Positions 35,482 to 43,618 of a stretch of 64,000 bases of DNA are shown here, piece by piece (position 1 is the stretch's first letter; each line of letters starts with the position of its first letter). The notes under the pieces were generated by a model, which worked only from the letters and a program-made list of their open reading frames with translations, searched no databases and had not been told where the DNA came from. The DNA lies in the NCBI RefSeq assembly GCF_014268585.2, contig NZ_CP077092.1, positions 2,232,001 through 2,296,000 on the forward strand. The letters run 5' to 3'. This DNA is from Pseudomonas iranensis. GTDB lineage: Bacteria > Pseudomonadota > Gammaproteobacteria > Pseudomonadales > Pseudomonadaceae. The position numbers and the translations under genes are program-made.

Positions 35482-37965
35482 TCAGAAATCAGCCTTCACC
35501 GACATCACAAAATTGCGCGGATCCCCATAGAAGTTACCGAACCCCTCGGTACCAATGGTCGCGTAATAACGCTTGTCGAACAGGTTATTGCCGTTCAACG
35601 CCACCGACCAGGTGTCATCGATCCGATAACCAATGCGACCGTTCCAGACGGCATAACCCGCGCCGTCGACATTGTCCCCGCCCAGAGGCGAAACGCGGTA
35701 GGTGCCCGTCTGTGCATTGACACCCGCACCAATGGTCACACGGTCCAGCGGTCCGCTCAGGGCGTAATCACCCCAGACGCGCAACAGGTGACGCGGCACG
35801 TAGGAGTTGTAGACCGCGCCATCCTGAGTAGCATCGGCGTCTTCCAGCACTTTGGTCTGGGTGTAGGTATAACCGGCCAGCAATTGCAGGCGGTCGATCA
35901 CTTCACCGCTGACTTCAGCTTCAAAGCCCTGGGCGCGGACCTTGCCGGAGTTGATCTGGCAGGAGCTGTCTTCGCACCGCAGGTCATCCTGGGCCGCGTC
36001 TTTCTGGATGGTGCGGAACAGGTTGAATGTGGTGTTCAAGCGACCGTCGTACCACTCACCCTTGATCCCCAGCTCGTAGCTCTGGCCAATCAGCGGCTTG
36101 AGCGTGCTGCCGTCGATGGTTTTGTACGAGCCTTGCGGGGTGAAGATGTCGGTGTAGCTGGCGTAGGCGGTCAGGTTGTCGTTGAGGTCGTAGAGCAGGC
36201 CGGCGAACGGCGTGACCTGGCCGGTTTCGGTGGATTGGGTGTTGACCTCGGTGCCTTCGCCACGGAAGTACTGCACCGAGTCGGTGTCGGATTTGTACCA
36301 GCTGACCCGGCTGCCGAGTACCACGGTCATCGGGTCGGCGAGTTTCAGGCGGGCGATCGAGTAAGCGCCATATTGCTTGATGTGCATGTCCACCGGGCCG
36401 CCACGGGAGGCGTTGGCCAGGTAGTAGCTTTCATCCGGCTGCGGGATGTTGTGGTTCGGGTTGAACACGTTCTGACGCTGTGGCAATGCCGCCACCGCGT
36501 AGAAGTCGTCCTTGTGCGAACGGCTGGCGTTGGCGCCGACGATCAGTTCGTGCTGCTGGCCGAAGGCGTCGAATTTGCCGTCGACGTAAGCATCGAAACC
36601 GTAGTCGCGCTGATCGTAATCATAGGTACTGCCGAGCATCAGCGTGTTGGTGGCGGTCGCGCCCAAGGGAACTGTGCCGCTCGGGAAGGAATATTCCATG
36701 TCCTGAGTATTGCGCGAGTACACGCCGGCAACTTTCAGCGACCAGTCATCGTTGAACTGGTGCTTGACGTCGGCGAAGTAGGTGGCGCGTTTGCTGCGCT
36801 GGTTGTTCCACGAGGTGTTCAGGCAGGTGGAGCGTTTCAGGTGCAGGTCGGAACCGTCGGCGTAGCGCGGCAGGCCGCCCCAGCACGGGGTGGCGTCGAC
36901 GTCTTCATAGGCCATGCCCAGACCGAGGGTGGTGTCGGGGCTGAGGTCGAAGTCCAGGGCGCCGTAGTAGATCTGGTCGCGGCGTTCAGCCACATCGTAG
37001 AAATACTGACGGGTCTGCTGGGTCACCACGGCGCGGCCACGGACAGTGCCGGCGTCGTTCAGCGGGCCGCCGGTGTCGACCTGGCCGCGATAGTTGTCCC
37101 AGGTCCCGGCCGACAGCGACAGCTGCGTGTGCGGGGTGTCTTGGCCGCGCTTGCGCACGAAGTTGACGCCGCCGGCGGTGCCGCCCGCGCCCTTCATCAT
37201 GCCGGCCGCGCCGCGGAGGATTTCCACGCGGTCATAGATGGCCATGTCGCTGTTGAAGCTGTCCGCCTGCACGTAGCTGCTGCCGATGTCCAGCGGCACG
37301 CCGTCGTACTGGTACTGGCCGGTCATGCGGAAACCGCGCGAGTAGAAATACTTGCCGCCCATTGGCGAGTCGTAGACGGTGATGCCCGGGGTCTTCTCCA
37401 TCACCTGTTCGATGGTGTTGAGGTTCTGGTCATCGAGCATCTTGCGGGTCATCACCGTGACCGACTGCGGCGTTTCCTTCAGCGAGTGCACGCCCTTGCC
37501 GATGGTCACGCCGCCGGTGGTGTAGGAGTTGCTGCCTTCGGTGGTGGCGCCGAGGCGGTTGGCGTTGACGTTGGTCGGCGCCAGCTCCATCGCGCTGCCG
37601 CCAGTGGCCGGGCCGAGCACGGTGACGGTGTTGCCGTCACGCTGATAGCGAATGCCGGTGCCGCTGAGCATGGCCTTGAGCGACTCGTCATCCTGATAGC
37701 GGCCGTTGAGGGCGCTGGAGCGCAGGCCTTGCAGGCTTTCCGGGCTGTAGACGATTTGCAGGCTGGTCTGCTGACCGAGGGTTTGCAGGGCCTGGGCCAG
37801 CGGTTGGGCCGGGATGTTCAGGGTCCATTCCTGGGCCTGGACATACGGCGCTGCCGCGAGGGTCAGTGCCAGACCCAGGCCGCTACCGGCCAGGCGTGTG
37901 CGGGTCGCGCCGTGCATCAGCAGGGCTCGAGTCAGAGGGCGAAGCATGAAACGGGATGCGGACAT
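35482..37965 (-). CDS. fpvA: TonB-dependent ferripyoverdine receptor with signalling domain
   Basis: An 827-residue outer-membrane receptor. The signal peptide probably ends after V-Q-A near residue 44. Residues about 46-125 form the STN signalling domain (N-I-P-A-Q-P-L-A-Q-A-L-Q-T-L), which contacts an FpvR-type anti-sigma factor. The plug follows (T-P-Q-S-V-T-V-M-T-R near 165, S-R-G-F near 213), then the beta-barrel, ending in aromatic Phe (V-K-A-D-F). It imports the ferric siderophore made by this locus and signals its presence. Position next to pvdE and the last NRPS matches P. aeruginosa fpvA. Specificity for a given pyoverdine cannot be read directly, but linkage suggests the cognate product. 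Confidence 0.93.
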   Translation of the reverse strand: MSASRFMLRPLTRALLMHGATRTRLAGSGLGLALTLAAAPYVQAQEWTLNIPAQPLAQALQTLGQQTSLQIVYSPESLQGLRSSALNGRYQDDESLKAMLSGTGIRYQRDGNTVTVLGPATGGSAMELAPTNVNANRLGATTEGSNSYTTGGVTIGKGVHSLKETPQSVTVMTRKMLDDQNLNTIEQVMEKTPGITVYDSPMGGKYFYSRGFRMTGQYQYDGVPLDIGSSYVQADSFNSDMAIYDRVEILRGAAGMMKGAGGTAGGVNFVRKRGQDTPHTQLSLSAGTWDNYRGQVDTGGPLNDAGTVRGRAVVTQQTRQYFYDVAERRDQIYYGALDFDLSPDTTLGLGMAYEDVDATPCWGGLPRYADGSDLHLKRSTCLNTSWNNQRSKRATYFADVKHQFNDDWSLKVAGVYSRNTQDMEYSFPSGTVPLGATATNTLMLGSTYDYDQRDYGFDAYVDGKFDAFGQQHELIVGANASRSHKDDFYAVAALPQRQNVFNPNHNIPQPDESYYLANASRGGPVDMHIKQYGAYSIARLKLADPMTVVLGSRVSWYKSDTDSVQYFRGEGTEVNTQSTETGQVTPFAGLLYDLNDNLTAYASYTDIFTPQGSYKTIDGSTLKPLIGQSYELGIKGEWYDGRLNTTFNLFRTIQKDAAQDDLRCEDSSCQINSGKVRAQGFEAEVSGEVIDRLQLLAGYTYTQTKVLEDADATQDGAVYNSYVPRHLLRVWGDYALSGPLDRVTIGAGVNAQTGTYRVSPLGGDNVDGAGYAVWNGRIGYRIDDTWSVALNGNNLFDKRYYATIGTEGFGNFYGDPRNFVMSVKADF

Positions 37966-38080
37966 GAGGTTAAGACCTTGGCAGGTATAGTTGTTAATGG
38001 TTCTTATTCATCTCATTAAGACGAGGAAGCCGCGGCAAACCGGAAAAGTTTTTTCTCCGGCCCGGTCGCGGCTGCCTCGA
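37966..38080 (-). promoter_or_regulatory. fpvA upstream region, AT-rich, possible weak Fur site
   Basis: This 115-bp gap between pvdE and fpvA has no TAAAT-N16-CGT element. An AT-rich tract near 37991-38020 (TTAATGG, TTATTCA, CTCATTAA) has partial similarity to a Fur box (about 11 of 19 positions at best). fpvA is expected to use an FpvI promoter, whose consensus I cannot place here. Confidence 0.3.
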
Positions 38081-39730
38081 TCAAGCGGTTTGCAGTTCGC
38101 TTCTGACCTTGCCGGCCTCCATGCGCACCAGTTGATCGGCGACGTCGAAGTAACGGTCGTCGTGGGAAATCACGATGATGGTTTTGCCCAGACGCTTGAG
38201 GTCGGGGAGCAACTCGGTATAGAAAATCCGCCGGAAGGTCGGGTCCTGATCCGCCGCCCATTCATCGAACACCAGCACCGGGCGCTCTTCGAGCCAGGCG
38301 TTGACCAGTGCCAGGCGTTTGCGCTGACCGGTGGACAGGTCGGTGGTGCTGAAGGCGCCGTCGCGCACGCTGACCTTGTGCGCGATCTCCAGACGTTCGA
38401 GGTAGCGGGTGGCATCCTGCGGCACTTCACGATCGCCCTGGATCAAGTCATCGAACAGGTAGTAGTCGGCGAAGATCGTCGTGAAGTTCTGCCGGTAATC
38501 GTCGCGGTTGACCGCAGTGATCGGCTTGTCGTTAACGCGAATTTCGCCCTCGGTCGGCGCGTACAGGCCCAGGAGCAATTTGATCAGCGTGGTTTTGCCG
38601 CAGCCGTTCTCACCGACGATAAACACAATGTCGCCCTGTTCGATGCGCAGGTTCACCGGGCCGAGGCGGAACGGTTCGCTGCCTTCGACGGGCGGGAAGG
38701 CGTAGCGCACGTTGCGCAGTTCCAGGCTGTTGACGGCGGCTGGCTTGCTGCCCTGATCCTGCAGCAACAGGTGTGGTTCCGGTGAGGAGAACTGTTCGCT
38801 GAGTTCGGCGATGCGGCGGAAGGCAATCTGTGCGCGGCTGATGATCGGCAGGGTGCTGATCAGGTGTTCCAGCGGCCCCTTCATGTACAGCAGCACCAGA
38901 ACGAAACCGCTCATCACCGCTTTGTCGGCACTCGGCCACAGCGATTGCAGGGCCAGGGCCATGCCGATGACCACGAAGAACAGCATCGAGCCAAACGACT
39001 TGGCGATGACGAAGGTGTTGATCGATCTGATCTGGGTGTCGCAGATTTTCTCGGCGGTTTTCTGAATGCCGGCGACGAACATGCGCTGGCGACGCGGCCG
39101 GTGGATACGCAGTTCCTTGGCGCCTTCGGCAATTGCGTTGTAGTGCTTCTGCAGTTCGTCTTCGCAATCGCGGGCGGCGTAGAAACCGCGCATGCCTTTG
39201 GCCCGGGCGATGGCCTGGATGGTGCTGCCGATGGCGATGGCCACCAGCATCATCAGGAACATCGGCCACGACAGCATGGCCAGATAGCCGAGACAACCAA
39301 GGGTCACGGTCATGGAGATCGCCAGGGGCGCGAAGGCGAAGGCGAAGTCGCTGATGGTATCGACGTCGTGGGTCAGCACCGGAATCAGGCGATGGCTGCG
39401 ATAGCGTTCGATCTGGTCGATCGGCGCCGACAGGACTTTCTCCCCCAGTTCTTTGCGCAGTTTGGCGATGATGTGCTGGCCGACGTAGTTGGTGCCGATG
39501 TCCGACAGGATCGTGGTCAGCAGGGCCAGGGCGCAGAGGCCGGCGAAGATCATCACCACGGTGCGGGTCAGGCCGTCATCGGAATGCAGGGCGTTGTTGA
39601 TGGTCGCCAGCAGCACAGTGACGCTCAGGCCGCCGAGCATGCCGAGCACGATGGACGCCGAGACGATCAGGCGGAAGGGCTTGAGCAGGGCGAACAATTC
39701 GTTGATCGCCCCACGCGTAGGCTTGGTCAT
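38081..39730 (-). CDS. pvdE: Pyoverdine precursor ABC exporter (inner membrane)
   Basis: A 549-residue half transporter of the cyclic-peptide exporter type: a membrane domain of about six hydrophobic segments in residues 1-310 fused to an ATPase. Walker A is G-E-N-G-C-G-K-T-T near 370, the signature L-S-T-G-Q-R-K-R near 464, Walker B L-V-F-D-E-W near 485. PvdE moves the acylated ferribactin peptide from cytoplasm to periplasm, where the maturation enzymes act. It is upstream of fpvA on the same strand and preceded by a near-consensus PvdS promoter. Confidence 0.93.
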   Translation of the reverse strand: MTKPTRGAINELFALLKPFRLIVSASIVLGMLGGLSVTVLLATINNALHSDDGLTRTVVMIFAGLCALALLTTILSDIGTNYVGQHIIAKLRKELGEKVLSAPIDQIERYRSHRLIPVLTHDVDTISDFAFAFAPLAISMTVTLGCLGYLAMLSWPMFLMMLVAIAIGSTIQAIARAKGMRGFYAARDCEDELQKHYNAIAEGAKELRIHRPRRQRMFVAGIQKTAEKICDTQIRSINTFVIAKSFGSMLFFVVIGMALALQSLWPSADKAVMSGFVLVLLYMKGPLEHLISTLPIISRAQIAFRRIAELSEQFSSPEPHLLLQDQGSKPAAVNSLELRNVRYAFPPVEGSEPFRLGPVNLRIEQGDIVFIVGENGCGKTTLIKLLLGLYAPTEGEIRVNDKPITAVNRDDYRQNFTTIFADYYLFDDLIQGDREVPQDATRYLERLEIAHKVSVRDGAFSTTDLSTGQRKRLALVNAWLEERPVLVFDEWAADQDPTFRRIFYTELLPDLKRLGKTIIVISHDDRYFDVADQLVRMEAGKVRSELQTA

Positions 39731-39777
39731 GGAGGATTCCTGCTTCGATGCGGAGGGAGTGCCGGTACTTAAGGAAA

Positions 39778-39801
39778 ACGAATGGTCGCGGAGTTTCTTT
39801 A
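39778..39801 (-). promoter_or_regulatory. Probable PvdS promoter of pvdE (one mismatch)
   Basis: On the minus strand TAAAG (39801-39797), 16 bases, CGT (39780-39778), ending 47 bases before the pvdE start. The last base of the -35 element differs from TAAAT. Confidence 0.5.
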
Positions 39802-39839
39802 ACCGAGCGCAGGCGTGGCTGCGCTCGTCGAGGGCGGGA

Positions 39840-40727
39840 TCAGAGGTCGCGCACTACGCGAAAGCCCAGCCAGTCGCCCTTGCTGGTCGGCCAGCTGCTG
39901 TTGCGGTTGCCCGAGCGGGAAAAGATCGGCGCCTCGCCCCAGTCATTGCCGCGCATGACCTGGCGTTCGCAGTTTTCCTGGGTCCATGGGCGACCGTCGG
40001 CGGGCACGCCGGAGTAGTCCGGGTGGTAGCAATCGGCTGTCCATTCGTAGACGTTGCCGTGGGCGTCGAACACGCCAAACGCATTGGCCGGGAAGGTGCC
40101 GGCCGGCGAGGTGAAGTTGTAACCGTCGGCCGCGCCGTAGGTGTTGGCGTGCTTGGAAATTTGGTAATCCTTGCCCTCATCGAACGGGAACGGGAAAGGC
40201 CCGGTGCTGCCGCCACGCGCGGCGTATTCGCGGATCGATTCGCTTTGCAGGCGATAGGCGTGGCCGGTCTTTTTCGACAGCCAGTCGATGTAGCCCTGGG
40301 CTTCGGCGACGTTCATGCACACCGCCGGATCGCGGGGCGTCTGTTTGAATTCCGGTTTGCCGGCGGTGCAGCGGCGGCCGGGGCGGTCATCGAAGTCGTA
40401 AGGTATGTTGCCGGTCTCGCGCACATAGGCGTCCCATTCGCCCACCAGCACCTGCGAGCGGCTGATAGCGAACGGTTTGCTGAACGTCACGGTGTGCAGC
40501 GGGCCTTCGTCGGGTTGGCGGCCGACTTCATCGTCCGGTGTGCCCATGGTGTAGCTGCCGGTCGGCAGCACGACCATTTCCGGGCAGTCCTTGCAGTCCT
40601 TGAACACTTTGCCCGCAGCGGGCGCGGTCGCCGCCAGCGCGCTGCCGGGCAACAGCGCAGCGCAGAGGGCGCTTAGCGCCAGTGCGGGCAGGGCTTTGGA
40701 GAGGAGTGACGCGTGAGGCTTTTTCAT
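39840..40727 (-). CDS. pvdO: Periplasmic pyoverdine chromophore maturation protein
   Basis: A 295-residue protein with a Sec signal peptide (hydrophobic A-L-P-A-L-A-L-S-A-L, cleavage near A-L-A-A). The rest is a formylglycine-generating-enzyme (FGE-sulfatase) fold: M-V-x-L-P-T-G-S-Y-T-M-G-T near 52, N-V-Y-E-W near the C-terminal third, and a closing G-F-R-V-V-R. In pyoverdine producers PvdO completes chromophore oxidation (dihydropyoverdine to pyoverdine) in the periplasm. It is the last gene of the pvdMNO operon, 36 bases after pvdN. pvdF, which lies between pvdO and pvdE in P. aeruginosa, is missing here. Confidence 0.92.
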   Translation of the reverse strand: MKKPHASLLSKALPALALSALCAALLPGSALAATAPAAGKVFKDCKDCPEMVVLPTGSYTMGTPDDEVGRQPDEGPLHTVTFSKPFAISRSQVLVGEWDAYVRETGNIPYDFDDRPGRRCTAGKPEFKQTPRDPAVCMNVAEAQGYIDWLSKKTGHAYRLQSESIREYAARGGSTGPFPFPFDEGKDYQISKHANTYGAADGYNFTSPAGTFPANAFGVFDAHGNVYEWTADCYHPDYSGVPADGRPWTQENCERQVMRGNDWGEAPIFSRSGNRNSSWPTSKGDWLGFRVVRDL

Positions 40728-40763
40728 GGGTCGTCTCTTTGAAAGGAAAACGGCAGTCGAGGG

Positions 40764-42050
40764 TCAGGCACGCAGCTTTTTGCCGAGGATGTCCATGAAG
40801 CGATCCACTTCGGCTTCGTTGTTGAGCAAGCCCGGCGCGGTGCGAATCACCGGCCCGACGTCGCGGCTGACCGCGTCGCAGATCACCCGGTTCTGCATCA
40901 GCCAAGTAGCTACTTCATCGCTGTCCTGACCCTTGATCCGGAAGAAGGTGAAACCGGCGGAGAACTGCGAGGCGAGCGGGGTCACCAACTCGATGTTGCG
41001 GTGCTCCTGCAAGCGTTGCTTGAGGTAACTGTTGAGCTGATGAATGCGCGTCTGCACCTCGGCCTTGCCCAGTTGCAGGTGCAACTTGAAGGCTTCGTCC
41101 AGCGCCCAGCGATGCTCGAAAGCGTGGTAGCCGCCCGGGGTCATGATGGTCGAGAAAGCCGTGGCCTCGGAGAAGGTCGGCACGCTGGGGCTGACGTATT
41201 TCAGTTCTTCGGTGCGGCTGCAGACGATGCCGGTGCCGCGCGGGCCGAACATCCACTTGTGCGTGCCGGCGATGAAAAAGTCGCAGTTCATCTGCGGGAA
41301 ACTCAAGTCGTCGACGCCAAAACCGTGCACGCCATCGACCACGTAGATCAGTCGATCCTGGTCGTCGCGCTGGCGGTTGTGCTCGTCGACCAGCCGCGAG
41401 ATCTCGCTGATCGGCAGCTTCACGCCGCTGCCCGAATGCACCCAGGTCATGCCCAGCACGCGGGTCTCGGGGAGGATATTGCGATTGATCGTGTTGAGCA
41501 CCTGATCCAGCGAAATGCTCTGCGGGGTTTCGAACAGCTTGAGTTTGCGCACTCGCGTGCCGTCGCGACGGCTGCGGAAATCGAGAATGTTGCGCGTCGA
41601 ATAATGCTCATGAACCGTGGTGAGAATTTCCTGATCCGCGCGCACTTGCACGCTGCCGTAGATCATCGCCAGGCCTTCGGTGGTGCTGCCGGTCAGGGCG
41701 ATCTGCGCCGGTTTGGCTTGCAGGTACTGGCCGGCCCAGTGACGCACGTTTTCTTCACGCTTCTCGGTGACGCCCAGATCCCAATCCATCGCCAGACCCG
41801 GATTCAGATCCAGCGCCGCGCGATGGCGTTCGATGGCTTCGCGCACCGGTTGGGGATGCGAGGTGACGAGGAAATTGGCGAAGTGAATCGCCTGAGGATC
41901 CTGCTCGAACAACTGACGCAACTGCGCCCATTTGTCCCGCGAGGCATTCGGCACAGCAGCGATGGCCGCCGGTGCAGTCAGGCTGGCACCCAGGGGCAGG
42001 GCGGCGGCGAGCAGGCCCGCCTGCTTCAGGAAAGTGCGACGATCAGTCAT
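40764..42050 (-). CDS. pvdN: Periplasmic PLP-dependent enzyme of pyoverdine side-chain modification
   Basis: A 428-residue fold-type I PLP enzyme of the aminotransferase class V group. It has a Tat signal (D-R-R-T-F-L-K-Q near residue 3, then a hydrophobic stretch and A-I-A-A). The PLP lysine is in G-T-H-K-W near 262, preceded by the D-G-V-H-G aspartate. PvdN converts the glutamyl side chain attached to the chromophore, giving the succinamide form. The ATG overlaps the pvdM stop (ATGA), so translation is coupled. Confidence 0.93.
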   Translation of the reverse strand: MTDRRTFLKQAGLLAAALPLGASLTAPAAIAAVPNASRDKWAQLRQLFEQDPQAIHFANFLVTSHPQPVREAIERHRAALDLNPGLAMDWDLGVTEKREENVRHWAGQYLQAKPAQIALTGSTTEGLAMIYGSVQVRADQEILTTVHEHYSTRNILDFRSRRDGTRVRKLKLFETPQSISLDQVLNTINRNILPETRVLGMTWVHSGSGVKLPISEISRLVDEHNRQRDDQDRLIYVVDGVHGFGVDDLSFPQMNCDFFIAGTHKWMFGPRGTGIVCSRTEELKYVSPSVPTFSEATAFSTIMTPGGYHAFEHRWALDEAFKLHLQLGKAEVQTRIHQLNSYLKQRLQEHRNIELVTPLASQFSAGFTFFRIKGQDSDEVATWLMQNRVICDAVSRDVGPVIRTAPGLLNNEAEVDRFMDILGKKLRA

Positions 42051-43417
42051 GGTCGAGCCACCTCCTGGCGTGACGCCAGCGCCGGTTTCGCGGCTTTTTG
42101 TACCTGATCCCAGACGCGCATGAAGTTGCCGCCCCAGAGCTTGGCGATGTCCGCTTCGGAGTAGCCGCGCTGCAGTAGCTCGGCGGTGACGTTGCGGATC
42201 TCGCCGACGTTTTCCCAGCCCTTGATGCCGCCGCCGTCGTTGAAGTCCGAGGCGATGCCGACGTGGTCGATACCGATCTTGCGCACTGTGTAATCGATGG
42301 CGTCGCCGAAGTCCTTGAGGGTGGCTTTCGGTTCTTCTTCAAGGATCGCGTAGAGGCCGCTGGCGTACTGGCCGAGCTTCTGTTCCGACCAGGCGGTGAT
42401 GATCGGATCGCCGGGCATCAGCGCCATCGCCAGGTTGGGCAGCGGCGGCAGATCGAAGCGTGCACGCAGCGCATTGAGTTTGTCCTGCGTGCCTTGGGTC
42501 AGCGGTTTCAGGTATTGCGAGAAAGCGACCACTTGCACCACGCCGCCACTGTTCTTGATCAGTTGCAGCTCTTTGTCGCTGAGGTTGCGCGGGATATCCA
42601 CCGCCGCCCGGGGCGCCGAGTGCGAGGCCACCAGCGGTGTACGGCTCAGTTCGGCGACTTGCTCGAGGGCTTTGGTCGACATCTGCGAAACATCGATGAT
42701 CACGCCCAGATCGTTCAAGCGCTGCACCGCTTGTTTGCCGATGTCCGACAGACCGTCGAGGGCATCGGGCGAATCATTGAAAAACGGCAGCGGTCGCGAT
42801 GAGTCGGCCCAGCTGTTGTTGCCGATGTAACTGAAACCGAACATGCGCATGCCGCGCCCGGCCCACAGGTCGAGCTTGCTCAGGTCATTGCCCAGCGGGT
42901 AGGCGTTGAGCATGCTGATGAAGATCGCAAACTTGCCTTCGCCGTGCAGACGGCGGAAATCATCTGGCGTGTAGGCGATGCCGGCCTGATTGGGGAAGTC
43001 GCGGACAATCCCGGAAATGATCTTGTAGCGCACCTCCTGCTGATTGCGCGCTTCTTCGACAAAACCCTCGGTGGGACGGTGCGGGGCGTTCGGGCCGTTC
43101 CACATTTCCGGCCAGCCGAATACCGTCAGCGCCGCGCCGGACAGGCGTCCGCGATTGGCCTTGATGAGGTCGAACTGGCCCGAGCCATCCTTGTCGGCTT
43201 CGTGGTCGTGGCTGCCGAAACTCAGCGGCACGGTGATGTGGCTGTCGAACGACAGCAGGCGATCCTGCAACTCCGTCGCCTGTTTCATTACCTTCACCGG
43301 GTAGCCGGGGTTGTTCCAGTAATCCCAGGCCAGAAATCCTGCGCCGGCACTGATCGCCAGGGCCAGCGGCAGGCCGATGAATAGAGCCTTTTTCCAACGC
43401 GGTTTTGTCATTGCCAT
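42047..43417 (-). CDS. pvdM: Periplasmic renal-dipeptidase-like pyoverdine maturation protein
   Basis: A 456-residue M19-type protein with an N-terminal membrane anchor or signal (about 10-32). The start could be the first ATG (43417) or the third codon (43411), which has GAG at better spacing. Family landmarks are present (D-S-H-I-T-V-P, L-G-N-D-L, N-S-W-A-D-S, V-A-S-H-S-A-P-R-A, I-A-S-D-F). Several usual zinc ligands differ: the H-x-D Asp is Thr, the bridging Glu region reads M-L-N-A-Y, and I-D-V-S-H reads I-D-V-S-Q. Peptidase activity is therefore doubtful. PvdM is known to be needed for ferribactin oxidation by PvdP. First gene of pvdMNO, behind an exact PvdS box. Confidence 0.92.
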   Translation of the reverse strand: MAMTKPRWKKALFIGLPLALAISAGAGFLAWDYWNNPGYPVKVMKQATELQDRLLSFDSHITVPLSFGSHDHEADKDGSGQFDLIKANRGRLSGAALTVFGWPEMWNGPNAPHRPTEGFVEEARNQQEVRYKIISGIVRDFPNQAGIAYTPDDFRRLHGEGKFAIFISMLNAYPLGNDLSKLDLWAGRGMRMFGFSYIGNNSWADSSRPLPFFNDSPDALDGLSDIGKQAVQRLNDLGVIIDVSQMSTKALEQVAELSRTPLVASHSAPRAAVDIPRNLSDKELQLIKNSGGVVQVVAFSQYLKPLTQGTQDKLNALRARFDLPPLPNLAMALMPGDPIITAWSEQKLGQYASGLYAILEEEPKATLKDFGDAIDYTVRKIGIDHVGIASDFNDGGGIKGWENVGEIRNVTAELLQRGYSEADIAKLWGGNFMRVWDQVQKAAKPALASRQEVARP

Positions 43418-43473
43418 CTCATTCAGGTTCGCCGTCGAGGTACAGGCGCAGGGGCCTTTGCTATCTGGGAAGA

Positions 43474-43497
43474 ACGAGTGGCTGCACGGCTAATTTA
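43474..43497 (-). promoter_or_regulatory. PvdS promoter of pvdMNO
   Basis: On the minus strand TAAAT (43497-43493), 16 bases, CGT (43476-43474), exact, ending 56 bases before the pvdM start. It is back to back with the pvdP box. Confidence 0.82.
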
Positions 43498-43549
43498 GGT
43501 GTGCGTTACAAATGCCCGGCAGCGGCGCGGGTGATGATTGCCGGCGGCG

Positions 43550-43573
43550 TAAATTTCCGCGCCGAGCAAACGT
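43550..43573 (+). promoter_or_regulatory. PvdS promoter of pvdP
   Basis: CGTAAAT context: TAAAT (43550-43554), 16 bases, CGT (43571-43573), exact, ending 45 bases before the chosen pvdP start. This also argues against the upstream ATG at 43580 as the main start. Confidence 0.82.
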
Positions 43574-43618
43574 CCTAGCTTGGATAAAGCCTGCTTCATG
43601 GCTGACACAGGTAGGGCA

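Noticed and set aside
35788..38019. A 743-codon plus-strand frame opposite fpvA
   Set aside because: Its peptide is a low-complexity Val/Ala/Gly/His-rich shadow of the receptor gene, which has clear STN, plug and barrel motifs on the minus strand.
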